In this document: piece by piece, positions 1-7,520 of the stretch | Numbering within the stretch: position 1 is the first letter of the stretch | Layout of the letters: every line of letters begins with the position of its first letter | Source: Flavobacteriales bacterium | Lineage (GTDB): Bacteria; Bacteroidota; Bacteroidia; Flavobacteriales_E; Vicingaceae | Direction of reading: 5' to 3' | Assembly: GCA_029262875.1 (NCBI GenBank) | Contig: JAJCYO010000124.1 | Coordinates: 1-41,777, forward strand | Length of the DNA: 41,777 nt | Notes under the pieces: model-generated | The model's database searches: none | What the model was told of the DNA's origin: nothing | Seen by the model: the letters and a program-made list of their open reading frames with translations, nothing else | Translations under genes and position numbers: made by a program

Positions 1-27
1 CCTCTTTTCTTGATTAATAATTATTTA

Positions 28-1872
28 ATGAAGTCCCTAAAGCATCTAAATAAATACCTATTTAAATACAAATACCGGTTATTGTTAGGGTTCATATTTA
101 TTTTTATTTCAAGTGTTTTTCCTATTCTCTCTACTACAGTAATAGGAGATGCTTTTAACTTAGCTGATGCTCAACTAAACAACTCCAATTACAGCAGTGA
201 CTCATTTATTGGCCCTTATTTACTCGTTCTTTTTGAAGGAAAATCGTTTGGAGTGACCATACTCATTTTCAGTGTTGTAGTTCTGCTTTTAGCTCTTTTT
301 AAAGGAATCTTTACATTCTTTCAAAGACAAACAATAATCATAATGTCGAGGTTAATCGAATTTGATCTAAAGAATGAAATATTCAATCACTATCAAAAGT
401 TAGATGCTACTTTCTATAAAGAAAATAATACTGGCGACATTATGAATCGAATAAGTGAAGATGTAGTAAAAGTAAGAATGTACCTTGGGCCAGCCATTAT
501 GTATTCTCTTGGGCTTTTCTCATTATTCATATTAGTTGTTCCGGTAATGTTTTCTATTAACGTTAGACTTTCAATTTATTCATTAACGCCATTACCTGTA
601 TTATCGGTCATCATATATTTAGTAAGTAACGTCATTAACAAACAAAGTGAAAAAGTACAATCGAAACTATCTGATATCACCACATTGTCTCAGGAAACCT
701 ACTCTGGAATACGGATATTAAAAACTTACGCTAAAGAAAAATACTTTTCCTCAAAATTAAATACAGAAAATGAGAGCTATCGAACACACTCCATGAACCT
801 GGTTAGAACTCATTCTTTCTTCTTTCCAGTAATGATGCTTTTAATAGGGTTAAGCACCATTTTTACCATCTACATTGGGGGCAGCGAATACATTTCTGAC
901 TCATTGAACCCATTAATTCCTGCAGCCGAAAAACTTACAAAAGGAGACATCCTAAAGTTTGTCATATACATTAATATGCTTACATGGCCAGTTACTGCTA
1001 TTGGATGGGTTACCTCAATCATTCAACGCGCAGCAGCATCTCAAACAAGGATTAACGAATTTTTAGCCACTCAACCAAAAGTAAAAAATACTTCTACTGA
1101 AGAATTAACCTTAGTAGGAAAAATTGATTTTAAGAATGTTTCTTTCACTTATCCTGAATCTGGAATCAAAGCATTAAAAAATATTTCTTTTGAAGTAACT
1201 AAGGGAAAAACGTTAGCCATTATTGGACGAACAGGTGCGGGAAAGTCATCGATCATTAATTTATTACTCAGGAATTACGATGTTGATAGTGGAGAAATTT
1301 TGATAGACGGTAAAAGCCTTAAAACTATTAACCTCAATAAATTAAGAGAAAACACAGGCTTGGTTCCTCAGGACGTTTTTCTATTTTCTGATACCATAGA
1401 AAACAATATTGCTTTTGGTTACAAAAATGAACTTCCTGATAAATCCGTAATAGAAAAAGCAGCCAAGGATGCTGCCATATACAGCAGTATTATCGAATTA
1501 CCAAAAGGATTTCAAACCAGAATAGGTGAACGAGGCGTAACACTTTCTGGAGGTCAAAAACAACGGGTTTCTATAGCTCGTGCTATTATTAAAGAACCTA
1601 AAATTTTAATCTTTGATGATTGCCTCTCTGCAGTAGATACGGAGACTGAAGATGTTATTTTGACTAACCTGCACAGAATAATGAAAGATAAGACATCTAT
1701 TATTATCAGTCATAGAGTTTCATCTGTTAAAAATGCTGACACCATTTTAGTGATGGAAGAAGGTAAAATCATCGAACAAGGAACTCATGAAAGTCTAATA
1801 GAAGCCAAAGGTAGCTACCATGAAACTTACCAAATGCAACTCCTTGAAATTGAAAAAAAGAAAATGGAATAA
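28..1872 (+). CDS. ABC exporter half-transporter (membrane domain fused to ATPase)
   Basis: A 614-residue half-transporter of the ABCB/MdlA type: an N-terminal six-helix membrane domain (about residues 15-340), then an ATPase domain. Visible motifs are Walker A (GRTGAGKSS, residues 400-408), the signature LSGGQ (506-510), Walker B ending FDD (D530-D531) and the switch His (SHR, H562). It should export a lipid, peptide or drug across the inner membrane; the substrate cannot be read from sequence. The residue after the Walker B Asp is Asp531, not the usual catalytic Glu, as in the degenerate half of heterodimeric exporters such as MdlA. No partner half-transporter is in the window. I chose the ATG at 28; a TTG at 10 lies in frame but adds only six residues. 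The rplS promoter begins just after its stop. Confidence 0.93.
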   Translation: MKSLKHLNKYLFKYKYRLLLGFIFIFISSVFPILSTTVIGDAFNLADAQLNNSNYSSDSFIGPYLLVLFEGKSFGVTILIFSVVVLLLALFKGIFTFFQRQTIIIMSRLIEFDLKNEIFNHYQKLDATFYKENNTGDIMNRISEDVVKVRMYLGPAIMYSLGLFSLFILVVPVMFSINVRLSIYSLTPLPVLSVIIYLVSNVINKQSEKVQSKLSDITTLSQETYSGIRILKTYAKEKYFSSKLNTENESYRTHSMNLVRTHSFFFPVMMLLIGLSTIFTIYIGGSEYISDSLNPLIPAAEKLTKGDILKFVIYINMLTWPVTAIGWVTSIIQRAAASQTRINEFLATQPKVKNTSTEELTLVGKIDFKNVSFTYPESGIKALKNISFEVTKGKTLAIIGRTGAGKSSIINLLLRNYDVDSGEILIDGKSLKTINLNKLRENTGLVPQDVFLFSDTIENNIAFGYKNELPDKSVIEKAAKDAAIYSSIIELPKGFQTRIGERGVTLSGGQKQRVSIARAIIKEPKILIFDDCLSAVDTETEDVILTNLHRIMKDKTSIIISHRVSSVKNADTILVMEEGKIIEQGTHESLIEAKGSYHETYQMQLLEIEKKKME

Positions 1873-1886
1873 TATTTTATCATTTG

Positions 1887-1917
1887 TTTGATAACTAATT
1901 ATTAATATCTAAATTTG
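1887..1917 (+). promoter_or_regulatory. Bacteroidota-type promoter of rplS
   Basis: TTTG at 1887-1890, a 19-nt spacer and TAAATTTG at 1910-1917 match the Bacteroidota sigma-A consensus (TTG-N17-23-TAnnTTTG). It lies between the ABC gene stop and the rplS ATG at 1951, giving a predicted leader of about 25 nt. The match is seen directly; activity is inferred. Confidence 0.75.
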
Positions 1918-1950
1918 CAGCCTCTTAAGGGGAAAAATAAATTAGGAATT

Positions 1951-2307
1951 ATGGACGCGATTAAATTTGTAGAAAACGACTTATCACCGGTTAGTGAATT
2001 ACCTTCATTTAGATCTGGAGACACTATTACGGTATATTATAAAATTAAAGAAGGGAACAAAGAAAGAACTCAGCATTTTCAAGGAACTGTTTTGCAAAGA
2101 AGAAATTCTGGAGCTAACGAAACTTTTACCATTAGAAAAATGTCTGGTGGAGTTGGAGTTGAAAGAATCTTTCCTTTAGCTTCTCCTTTTATTGAAAAAA
2201 TAGAAGTTAACAAGCATGGTGATGTTAAAAGGGCAAGAATTTTTTACCTAAGAGAAAGAACTGGTAAATCTGCTAGAATTAAAGAAAAAAAGATTATTAA
2301 AAAATAA
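1951..2307 (+). CDS. rplS: 50S ribosomal protein L19
   Basis: Ribosomal protein bL19 (118 residues, normal for the family), which sits at the 30S-50S interface. Recognisable family features are the central [20 protein letters not shown] stretch, [29 protein letters not shown] and the basic C-terminus with [20 protein letters not shown]. The open frame extends upstream to a TTG at 1915, but that codon lies inside the promoter -7 box, so the ATG at 1951 is the start. The gene has its own promoter at 1887-1917 and a hairpin terminator at 2330-2360, so it is a monocistronic unit. rpsP, rimM and trmD, its usual partners in other phyla, are not adjacent here. Confidence 0.97.
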   Translation: MDAIKFVENDLSPVSELPSFRSGDTITVYYKIKEGNKERTQHFQGTVLQRRNSGANETFTIRKMSGGVGVERIFPLASPFIEKIEVNKHGDVKRARIFYLRERTGKSARIKEKKIIKK

Positions 2308-2329
2308 TTACATTGTTAAGTTGTAATCT

Positions 2330-2360
2330 AAAAAGCCTCGAAATATTTCGGGGCTTTTTT
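2330..2360 (+). terminator. Intrinsic terminator after rplS
   Basis: Inverted repeat with arms AAAAAGCCTCGAA and TTCGGGGCTTTTT (one T-G pair) around a short AT loop, ending in a run of six T. It lies 22 nt after the rplS stop. Confidence 0.85.
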
Positions 2361-2451
2361 AGTTAATAATGTGCATGAGTGGTTATATTGATTAGATTAA
2401 TTATAAAAATTAATCGATAAAAATTTAGTTTTCTTTTATGTGATGTAACTA

Positions 2452-2482
2452 TTGATTTAAATGGAAAAGATGGGTAAATTTG
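2452..2482 (+). promoter_or_regulatory. Bacteroidota-type promoter of rpoD
   Basis: TTG at 2452-2454, a 20-nt spacer and TAAATTTG at 2475-2482, fitting the primary-sigma consensus of this phylum. The rpoD ATG is at 2515, leaving a leader of about 25 nt. The gene would be read by its own product, so the sigma factor probably supports its own transcription (inference). Confidence 0.72.
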
Positions 2483-2514
2483 TAGTCCTATCAAATTAAA
2501 CTTAAACAAAAGGT

Positions 2515-3378
2515 ATGAGGCAACTAAAAATTACCAAATCTATTACGAACCGTGATAGTGCATCTTTAGACAAGTATTTACAAGAAATAGGCAGAGAAGA
2601 TTTGATTACTGCTGAGGATGAAGTAGAATTAGCTCAAAAAATAAAACAAGGCGACCAAGTTGCACTCGAAAAATTAGTAAAAGCGAATTTACGTTTTGTT
2701 GTTTCCGTATCAAAGCAGTATCAAAACCAAGGACTTACCCTACCCGATTTAATTAACGAAGGTAACTTAGGACTAATTAAAGCTGCTCAAAGATTTGATG
2801 AGACCAGAGGCTTTAAATTTATATCTTATGCTGTTTGGTGGATTCGTCAATCAATATTACAAGCGATTGCTGAACAAGCGAGAATTGTGCGTTTACCATT
2901 GAACCAAGTTGGTTCATTGAACAGGATAAACAAAACCTTTTCTAAATTAGAACAAGAATTTGAACGTGAACCATCTCCTGAAGAAATTGCTGAATGTTTA
3001 GAAATAGAGGAAGATAAAGTAACAGAATCTCAGAAAATATCTGGCAGACATGTTTCTATGGACGCTCCTTTTAAGGATGGTGAAGATGGAACATTATTGG
3101 ACGTTCTATCTAATGGAAACTCTCCAAAGACCGATGTAAGCTTAATGAATGAGTCTTTACAGAAAGAAATAAAGCGTTCATTATCAACATTAACCGATAG
3201 AGAAAAAGACGTTATTATGTTGTTTTTTGGAATTGGAATCCCACACCCACTTTCATTAGAAGAAATTGGCGAAAAATTTGGGCTAACAAGAGAACGTGTT
3301 AGACAAATTAAAGAAAAAGGAATTAGAAGATTAAGACATACTTCAAGAAGTAAATTATTAAAATCATATTTAGGTTAA
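2515..3378 (+). CDS. rpoD: RNA polymerase primary sigma factor (RpoD/SigA, Bacteroidota type)
   Basis: The 287-residue housekeeping sigma-70 factor that directs RNA polymerase to TAnnTTTG promoters. Region 1.2 (about 18-45), region 2 with the melting/-10 helix [18 protein letters not shown] (about 101-118), region 3 (about 125-205) and region 4 with the helix-turn-helix [18 protein letters not shown] (about 249-266) are all clear. The large region 1.1 of E. coli RpoD is absent, which is normal for Bacteroidota. The N-terminus [13 protein letters not shown] is highly typical of the phylum and fixes the ATG at 2515. gap follows after only 9 nt, so the two are probably co-transcribed, an unusual link between sigma factor and glycolysis. 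Confidence 0.97.
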   Translation: MRQLKITKSITNRDSASLDKYLQEIGREDLITAEDEVELAQKIKQGDQVALEKLVKANLRFVVSVSKQYQNQGLTLPDLINEGNLGLIKAAQRFDETRGFKFISYAVWWIRQSILQAIAEQARIVRLPLNQVGSLNRINKTFSKLEQEFEREPSPEEIAECLEIEEDKVTESQKISGRHVSMDAPFKDGEDGTLLDVLSNGNSPKTDVSLMNESLQKEIKRSLSTLTDREKDVIMLFFGIGIPHPLSLEEIGEKFGLTRERVRQIKEKGIRRLRHTSRSKLLKSYLG

Positions 3379-3387
3379 TAAAAATAA

Positions 3388-4851
3388 ATGGAAGTGTTAG
3401 AAAACAAAAGAACCGCTTACGAAGAAAAATTAAATGAGTACGTAAGTGACGAAAGAGCTGCTGTAGATCTAATAAGCTCGATAGGTCATCTGATGTATGA
3501 GAAATCAATTGAATTAATTTTATTTAGAAACCCTTTGGTTAACAAAAGTACTTCTGAGGTTTTAAACTTGCATAAAAAAGCGAAATCAATAGCTTTTAAT
3601 CCTGTTGGCATTCATGATACTTCAGCTTTAGCCAGAGAGCTAATTAATTTAAATTTAGCTCCTTCAAAATTAGATATTGGAAAATTAGCAAGTGAATGGA
3701 GTACAGAAAAAAACAACTTTAGTAGTCCTGCTGAATTCTTATCGAATAAGTTGGCTGGATTTGAGAACACTGATGATCATAACATCACGCCTAAAGATGT
3801 GGTTTTATATGGTTTTGGTAGAATTGGAAGGTTGGCTGCAAGAGAACTAATTAAACAAGCTGGAAAAGGGCAACAACTGCGATTAAGAGCAATTGTTACA
3901 AGAACAGTTAATAAGGATGCTATAACAAAAAGAGCTGCCTTGCTTAGAAATGATTCTGTCCACAATGAATTTCAAGGTACTGTTGAAGAGGATTACGAAA
4001 ATAGTACACTAATCATTAATGGTCAAATCGTTAAAATGATTGAGGCAAAAAACCCAGAAGATATTGATTATACAGAATATGGGATTAATGATGCTTTGGT
4101 TATAGATAATACTGGTGTATTTAGCAATAGAGAAGCATTAAGCAGGCATTTAAAATCAACAGGAGTTAGCAAAGTATTGTTAACTGCTCCTGGTAAAGAG
4201 ATTCCAAATATTGTTTACGGAATAAATGAAGATCAACTTGATTTAGATAGTGAAGACATCTACTCTGCTGCATCATGTACTACCAATGCTATAGCACCAA
4301 TCTTATATACCATAGAAAATTCATTGGGAGTGATTAAAGGACATATAGAAACTGTTCATGCATACACTAATGACCAGAACCTCCTAGACAACATGCATAA
4401 GAAACCTCGAAGAGGAAGATCTGCTGCCATTAACATGGTAATCACATCTACTGGCGCAGGAAATGCAGTTACTAAGGTTATTCCAAGTCTAAAAGATAAA
4501 TTAACTGCAAATGCTGTTAGGGTTCCTACTCCAAATGGTTCTTTAGCCATTTTAAATTTGAATGTTGCTAAAGAAACTTCAGTTGACAACATTAATGAGA
4601 TTGTTAGAAAGGCTGCATTGTCTGGAGATTTAGTGAATCAAATTAAATATGAAATTGATCCTGAGTTGGTATCAAATGATATCATTGGAAATATATGTTG
4701 TTCTGTTTTTGACAGTAACGCTACAATTGTTTCTAATGATAAGAAAAACATTGTACTTTATGTATGGTATGACAACGAATTTGGGTATACCAAGCAGGTT
4801 ATAAGATTAGCTAAATACATTGCAAAGGTTAGAAGATTAATCTATTATTAA
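3388..4851 (+). CDS. gap: Glyceraldehyde-3-phosphate dehydrogenase, long form
   Basis: NAD(P)-dependent GAPDH (487 residues), converting glyceraldehyde 3-phosphate to 1,3-bisphosphoglycerate. The canonical enzyme occupies about residues 130-487: Rossmann motif VVLYGFGRIGRLA near 137, catalytic Cys297 in AASCTTNAIAP, the HAYTNDQ segment, and WYDNEFGYTKQ near the C-terminus. The first roughly 130 residues are an extension found in the long GAPDH class common in marine Bacteroidota; its role is not evident from sequence. It is about 150 residues longer than classical GapA. It starts 9 nt after rpoD and ends at a terminator (4873-4908), so it is likely read from the rpoD promoter. Confidence 0.95.
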   Translation: MEVLENKRTAYEEKLNEYVSDERAAVDLISSIGHLMYEKSIELILFRNPLVNKSTSEVLNLHKKAKSIAFNPVGIHDTSALARELINLNLAPSKLDIGKLASEWSTEKNNFSSPAEFLSNKLAGFENTDDHNITPKDVVLYGFGRIGRLAARELIKQAGKGQQLRLRAIVTRTVNKDAITKRAALLRNDSVHNEFQGTVEEDYENSTLIINGQIVKMIEAKNPEDIDYTEYGINDALVIDNTGVFSNREALSRHLKSTGVSKVLLTAPGKEIPNIVYGINEDQLDLDSEDIYSAASCTTNAIAPILYTIENSLGVIKGHIETVHAYTNDQNLLDNMHKKPRRGRSAAINMVITSTGAGNAVTKVIPSLKDKLTANAVRVPTPNGSLAILNLNVAKETSVDNINEIVRKAALSGDLVNQIKYEIDPELVSNDIIGNICCSVFDSNATIVSNDKKNIVLYVWYDNEFGYTKQVIRLAKYIAKVRRLIYY

Positions 4852-4872
4852 AATAAAAACACATTATAGCTT

Positions 4873-4908
4873 AAAGCTCATTTACCAGTTGGCAGATGAG
4901 CTTTTCTT
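4873..4908 (+). terminator. Terminator after gap, just upstream of the HEAT-repeat gene
   Basis: Arms AAAGCTCAT (4873-4881) and ATGAGCTTT (4896-4904) pair perfectly across a 14-nt loop and are followed by TTCTTTTAT. The hairpin ends only about 13 nt before the next ATG (4918), so it could also attenuate or shape the next message. Confidence 0.7.
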
Positions 4909-4917
4909 TTATAGGTT

Positions 4918-5451
4918 ATGGCTGATTCAAAAAAAAACAACCGATTAAACAACATCATTAAGGATCTTGCTTCTTCTGAAAGTAAGAAAGTCTTTACTGC
5001 TCTCAAGCAATTAAGGAAACATGGAAAAAAGGAAGCTATTCTCCCGTTAATTAACACTTTACATGTTACGGATAATGAAGAGGTTAAAAACGAGATCATC
5101 AATCTTCTATTTGATTTAAAAGACCAGTCCGTTGTTGAAGAATTAATTTTAGCCATTAAAGATGATCGCTTCATTAAAGAAAAGCCTACGTTAATCTCTA
5201 TCTTTTGGCAATCATCTTTAGACAGTAGTGAATACATCTCTGTCTTTATAAAGGAAGCCATAAAAGGAGATTATATGGTAGGGGTTGAAGTTCTAAGTGT
5301 TATTGATAATTATGAGGCTACCTTTCAGGAAACCGAAATTGAAGACCTCAAATTTGATTTAGATGAAGCCATTGAGTGCGAACAAACTGAAAAAGTAAAC
5401 CTCCTCATCTCCCTTCGTGCTGCCATAGATGCCTTAAATCTTGAATTTTAG
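4918..5451 (+). CDS. HEAT-repeat protein, cytoplasmic
   Basis: A 177-residue helical-repeat protein with no signal peptide or membrane segment. HEAT-like helix pairs can be read at about residues 14-50 (SSESKKVFTALKQLRKHGKK) and 36-75 (ILPLINTLHVTDNEEVKNEI), with weaker ones following, and an acidic C-terminal helix region. HEAT repeats act as protein-binding scaffolds; the partner is unknown. It is flanked by the gap terminator and by an independent secreted-protein gene, so it is probably its own unit, although no consensus promoter fits in the 66 nt after gap and read-through is possible. The family is a conserved uncharacterised protein in Flavobacteriales. Confidence 0.85.
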   Translation: MADSKKNNRLNNIIKDLASSESKKVFTALKQLRKHGKKEAILPLINTLHVTDNEEVKNEIINLLFDLKDQSVVEELILAIKDDRFIKEKPTLISIFWQSSLDSSEYISVFIKEAIKGDYMVGVEVLSVIDNYEATFQETEIEDLKFDLDEAIECEQTEKVNLLISLRAAIDALNLEF

Positions 5452-5566
5452 ACCAGTTACTTGTTAAAATTGTGTTAAAATTTGGCAAAATTTTACTATT
5501 TTTAAAATCTCGAACTTTTATAGTTATATTTACTCAAAATATTATTAATAACTAAACATAAAAAAC

Positions 5567-6079
5567 ATGAAAAAAGTATTATTATTTACATTAAGTATCT
5601 TAATGATTAGTGCAGTATCTTATGCACAAAAAGGAAAAAAAGGAAAAGACAAACAAGCTAAAGAAATTAAGCACCCAGGTGAAATGGGGAACGCAACTGT
5701 TGATGGTTACGTAACAGAATCTTTTGGTCACCTTGATACAAAAAAAGCATTAAGTGCTGATTTGACTAAATTAGAAGAAGATGTTAAAGCTGCAGGTTTA
5801 GCTTCAACTTCTGAGGAAGATGCAACAGCAATGATGAAAAGAGCTGAAGCATTAGAAGCTGGGTACACTAAATTAGGTACTGATGTAGAAGCTACTACTG
5901 GAAAAGCTGAAGCTGCAAGTAAAGCAACTGCTGATTGCGGAATGAAAGCAATGAAATGTGCTAAAGCTGTTAAAACTGCGACTAGCGCAATGGGTGGTTT
6001 GTCTAAAGGTTTACCTGCGGATGTAAAAAGAGCTGCTGAACTTAAAGCTAAAGTTGAAGCTTTAGCAAGAGTAAACTAA
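5567..6079 (+). CDS. Small secreted Ala/Lys-rich helical protein, function unknown
   Basis: A 170-residue protein with a clear signal peptide (MKKVLLFTLSILMISAVSYA, cleavage after about residue 20), then a Lys-rich mature N-terminus (KGKKGKDKQAKEIK) and a long alanine-rich region (about 60-165) likely to be alpha-helical or coiled-coil. Two Cys (DCGMKAMKC) sit five residues apart and could form a disulfide. I do not recognise the family. It stands alone, with about 115 nt upstream and a very strong terminator behind it, an arrangement seen for abundant monocistronic envelope proteins. Expected location is the periplasm, or the outer membrane if it binds a partner. Confidence 0.85.
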   Translation: MKKVLLFTLSILMISAVSYAQKGKKGKDKQAKEIKHPGEMGNATVDGYVTESFGHLDTKKALSADLTKLEEDVKAAGLASTSEEDATAMMKRAEALEAGYTKLGTDVEATTGKAEAASKATADCGMKAMKCAKAVKTATSAMGGLSKGLPADVKRAAELKAKVEALARVN

Positions 6080-6094
6080 GAATATTCTTCTTAT

Positions 6095-6127
6095 AAAAAA
6101 GGAGTCTCACTTGAGACTCCTTTTTTT
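6095..6127 (+). terminator. Strong intrinsic terminator
   Basis: Perfect nine-base arms GGAGTCTCA (6101-6109) and TGAGACTCC (6112-6120), flanked by A6 and T7 that extend the stem. It follows the secreted protein ending at 6079. Confidence 0.92.
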
Positions 6128-6216
6128 ATGCCTGATATTTTCTCATTGATGAATAGTTGAACTTTAAAACCAACTATTCCATTGCTGTAATCGTTTTAAA
6201 GTAAAATAAATAGATT

Positions 6217-6510
6217 ATGATACATGCTAAATATAAAAGACTGCTTATTATAGTTTGCTCAACATCTTTATTACTTCTGATTCCTCTTATTGCAATGCAA
6301 TTTACACCCGAAGTAAAGTGGGATATAATCGATTTTATTGCTGCCGGTGCTATTCTTCTTAGTTTAGGCTTTGGAATTGGATTTATTATAAGAAAGGTAA
6401 GACAACCTAACACCCGCATAATTGCTGTTTTAGCTATTTTGTTTTTATTTATCTTAGTATGGATGGAATTAGCTGTTGGTATTTTCGGATCTCCTATGGC
6501 TGGAAGTTAA
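6217..6510 (+). CDS. Small membrane protein with three predicted helices
   Basis: A 97-residue inner-membrane protein. Hydrophobic segments are about residues 9-28, 40-58 and 68-90; the loop before the third contains RKVRQPNTR, suggesting a cytoplasmic loop, and the C-terminus (GIFGSPMAGS) would be outside. No catalytic motif is visible. The end pattern ELAVGIFG.P.AGS recurs in uncharacterised Bacteroidota membrane proteins. Immediately upstream is a nine-base inverted repeat (GAATAGTTG 6151-6159, CAACTATTC 6171-6179) without a T-run, possibly an operator or RNA hairpin. It shares a bidirectional terminator (6524-6556) with the opposing DUF4476 gene. Confidence 0.85.
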   Translation: MIHAKYKRLLIIVCSTSLLLLIPLIAMQFTPEVKWDIIDFIAAGAILLSLGFGIGFIIRKVRQPNTRIIAVLAILFLFILVWMELAVGIFGSPMAGS

Positions 6511-6523
6511 ACTAATTCATAGA

Positions 6524-6556
6524 AAAAAGCCTCCCAGAATAATCCAGAAGGCTTTA
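6524..6556. terminator. Bidirectional terminator between convergent genes
   Basis: Arms AAAGCCT (6526-6532) and AGGCTTT (6549-6555) with A-rich and T-rich flanks, between the plus-strand gene ending at 6510 and the minus-strand gene ending at 6581. Confidence 0.75.
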
Positions 6557-6580
6557 TTAGCATTAGAATCTCTAATCTAT

Positions 6581-7354
6581 TTAAGAATGATAATTCTCTA
6601 TGTAATTAAGTAACTTGTTCTTTGACCTCGAAAATGTGAACCCATTACTTACTAAATAATAGTTTTCTTTATCTACCGTTTTTGGGTATGCCAACTTTGC
6701 AAAAGTCAATTTATCAGAATCGAAAGTAAATTGACTCATTAAAATCGCTACCTGACTTGTATTTAAATCGTTGTACATCAATGCGATCTTGATTACATCA
6801 AGTCGATCACTATCAAACGTTTCATTTGAAACAGTTTGTAACAGTTGGTTAAAACTAACTTGATTCATCTCATAATTATAACCACCATTGCCATAATCAT
6901 CATGCCCATAGCCTCCATTTCCATAGCCACTTCCATCATCATCACAAGATGAGTTACATTCGCCATAGTGATTACATGGATGGTTACCACCGTGTGGATT
7001 ATGGTGTCCATGTTGCTTTTTTACTACTTTTAATTTTAGTCCTCTATGAGGAGTAACCATTGCGAGCACCTTAGAGTTCTTAGGGATTTTAATTGTTCCA
7101 TTGTAAAGCACCTGCACAAAACCAGAATGATGGTGTCCTTTTTTGTGTTTGGTAATTTTTACCCGATGCAATCCTGGTGAAAGGTTACCCAATTGTAAAC
7201 TTGTTGTTTTACCATACGAATGGTTGTCTATCCTTACTTTAAAATAAGAGTTATTCCAAAGTTTCAGGTTTAATTCCGATTTTCCGTGGTTAACATGCGC
7301 TGTAGCTATTAACCCAAAAAATAGTATTGATACTAATAAACTTAATTTTTTCAT
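6581..7354 (-). CDS. Secreted DUF4476 protein with Gly/His/Tyr-rich linker
   Basis: A 257-residue exported protein. A signal peptide covers about residues 1-19 (SILFFGLIATAHVNHG). Residues 25-110 form a small beta-rich domain, perhaps PEGA-like (LSPGLHRVKI). A low-complexity linker (about 112-160) is rich in His, Gly, Asn and Tyr with repeats such as GYGNGGYGHDDYGNGGY and four Cys; it might bind metal. Residues 165-255 are a DUF4476 domain with two similar helical halves (ETFDSDRLDVIKIALM and FTFDSDKLTFAKLAY). It is preceded by an unusually canonical Shine-Dalgarno (see 7362-7367). The biochemical role of DUF4476 is not known to me. Confidence 0.88.
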   Translation of the reverse strand: MKKLSLLVSILFFGLIATAHVNHGKSELNLKLWNNSYFKVRIDNHSYGKTTSLQLGNLSPGLHRVKITKHKKGHHHSGFVQVLYNGTIKIPKNSKVLAMVTPHRGLKLKVVKKQHGHHNPHGGNHPCNHYGECNSSCDDDGSGYGNGGYGHDDYGNGGYNYEMNQVSFNQLLQTVSNETFDSDRLDVIKIALMYNDLNTSQVAILMSQFTFDSDKLTFAKLAYPKTVDKENYYLVSNGFTFSRSKNKLLNYIENYHS

Positions 7355-7361
7355 AATTCAT

Positions 7362-7367
7362 CCTCCT
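7362..7367 (-). promoter_or_regulatory. Canonical AGGAGG ribosome binding site
   Basis: The minus strand reads AGGAGG followed by seven bases and then the ATG at 7354. Strong Shine-Dalgarno sequences are rare in Bacteroidota, whose ribosomes largely sequester the 16S tail, so this site stands out. Elsewhere in the window, gene starts have A-rich leaders instead. Confidence 0.8.
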
Positions 7368-7494
7368 GATTGGTTAATATTATAATCAATTTTCCAAAAG
7401 TTGTGCCAAAAAAATATGGAATACGATTTTATACAGCATCTAAAGGGTGTTAACCATTCATCACTTTTGAATTAAATTCAATCTATTTTTTAAT

Positions 7495-7502
7495 TAGATT
7501 TG
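7495..7502 (+). promoter_or_regulatory. Possible -7 box upstream of the CtpA-type protease gene
   Basis: TAGATTTG fits TAnnTTTG and ends 18 nt before the ATG at 7521. The nearest upstream TTG (7467-7469) is 25 nt away, slightly beyond the usual spacer, so this is a weak call. Confidence 0.4.
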
Positions 7503-7520
7503 TTAAATAAACGATATACA

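Noticed and set aside
4356-4592. 78-codon open frame on the minus strand within gap
   Set aside because: It is the antisense shadow of a well-conserved GAPDH region.
6151-6179. Nine-base inverted repeat before the small membrane protein
   Set aside because: No T-run follows and there is no second copy in the window, so it is mentioned only in the gene entry.
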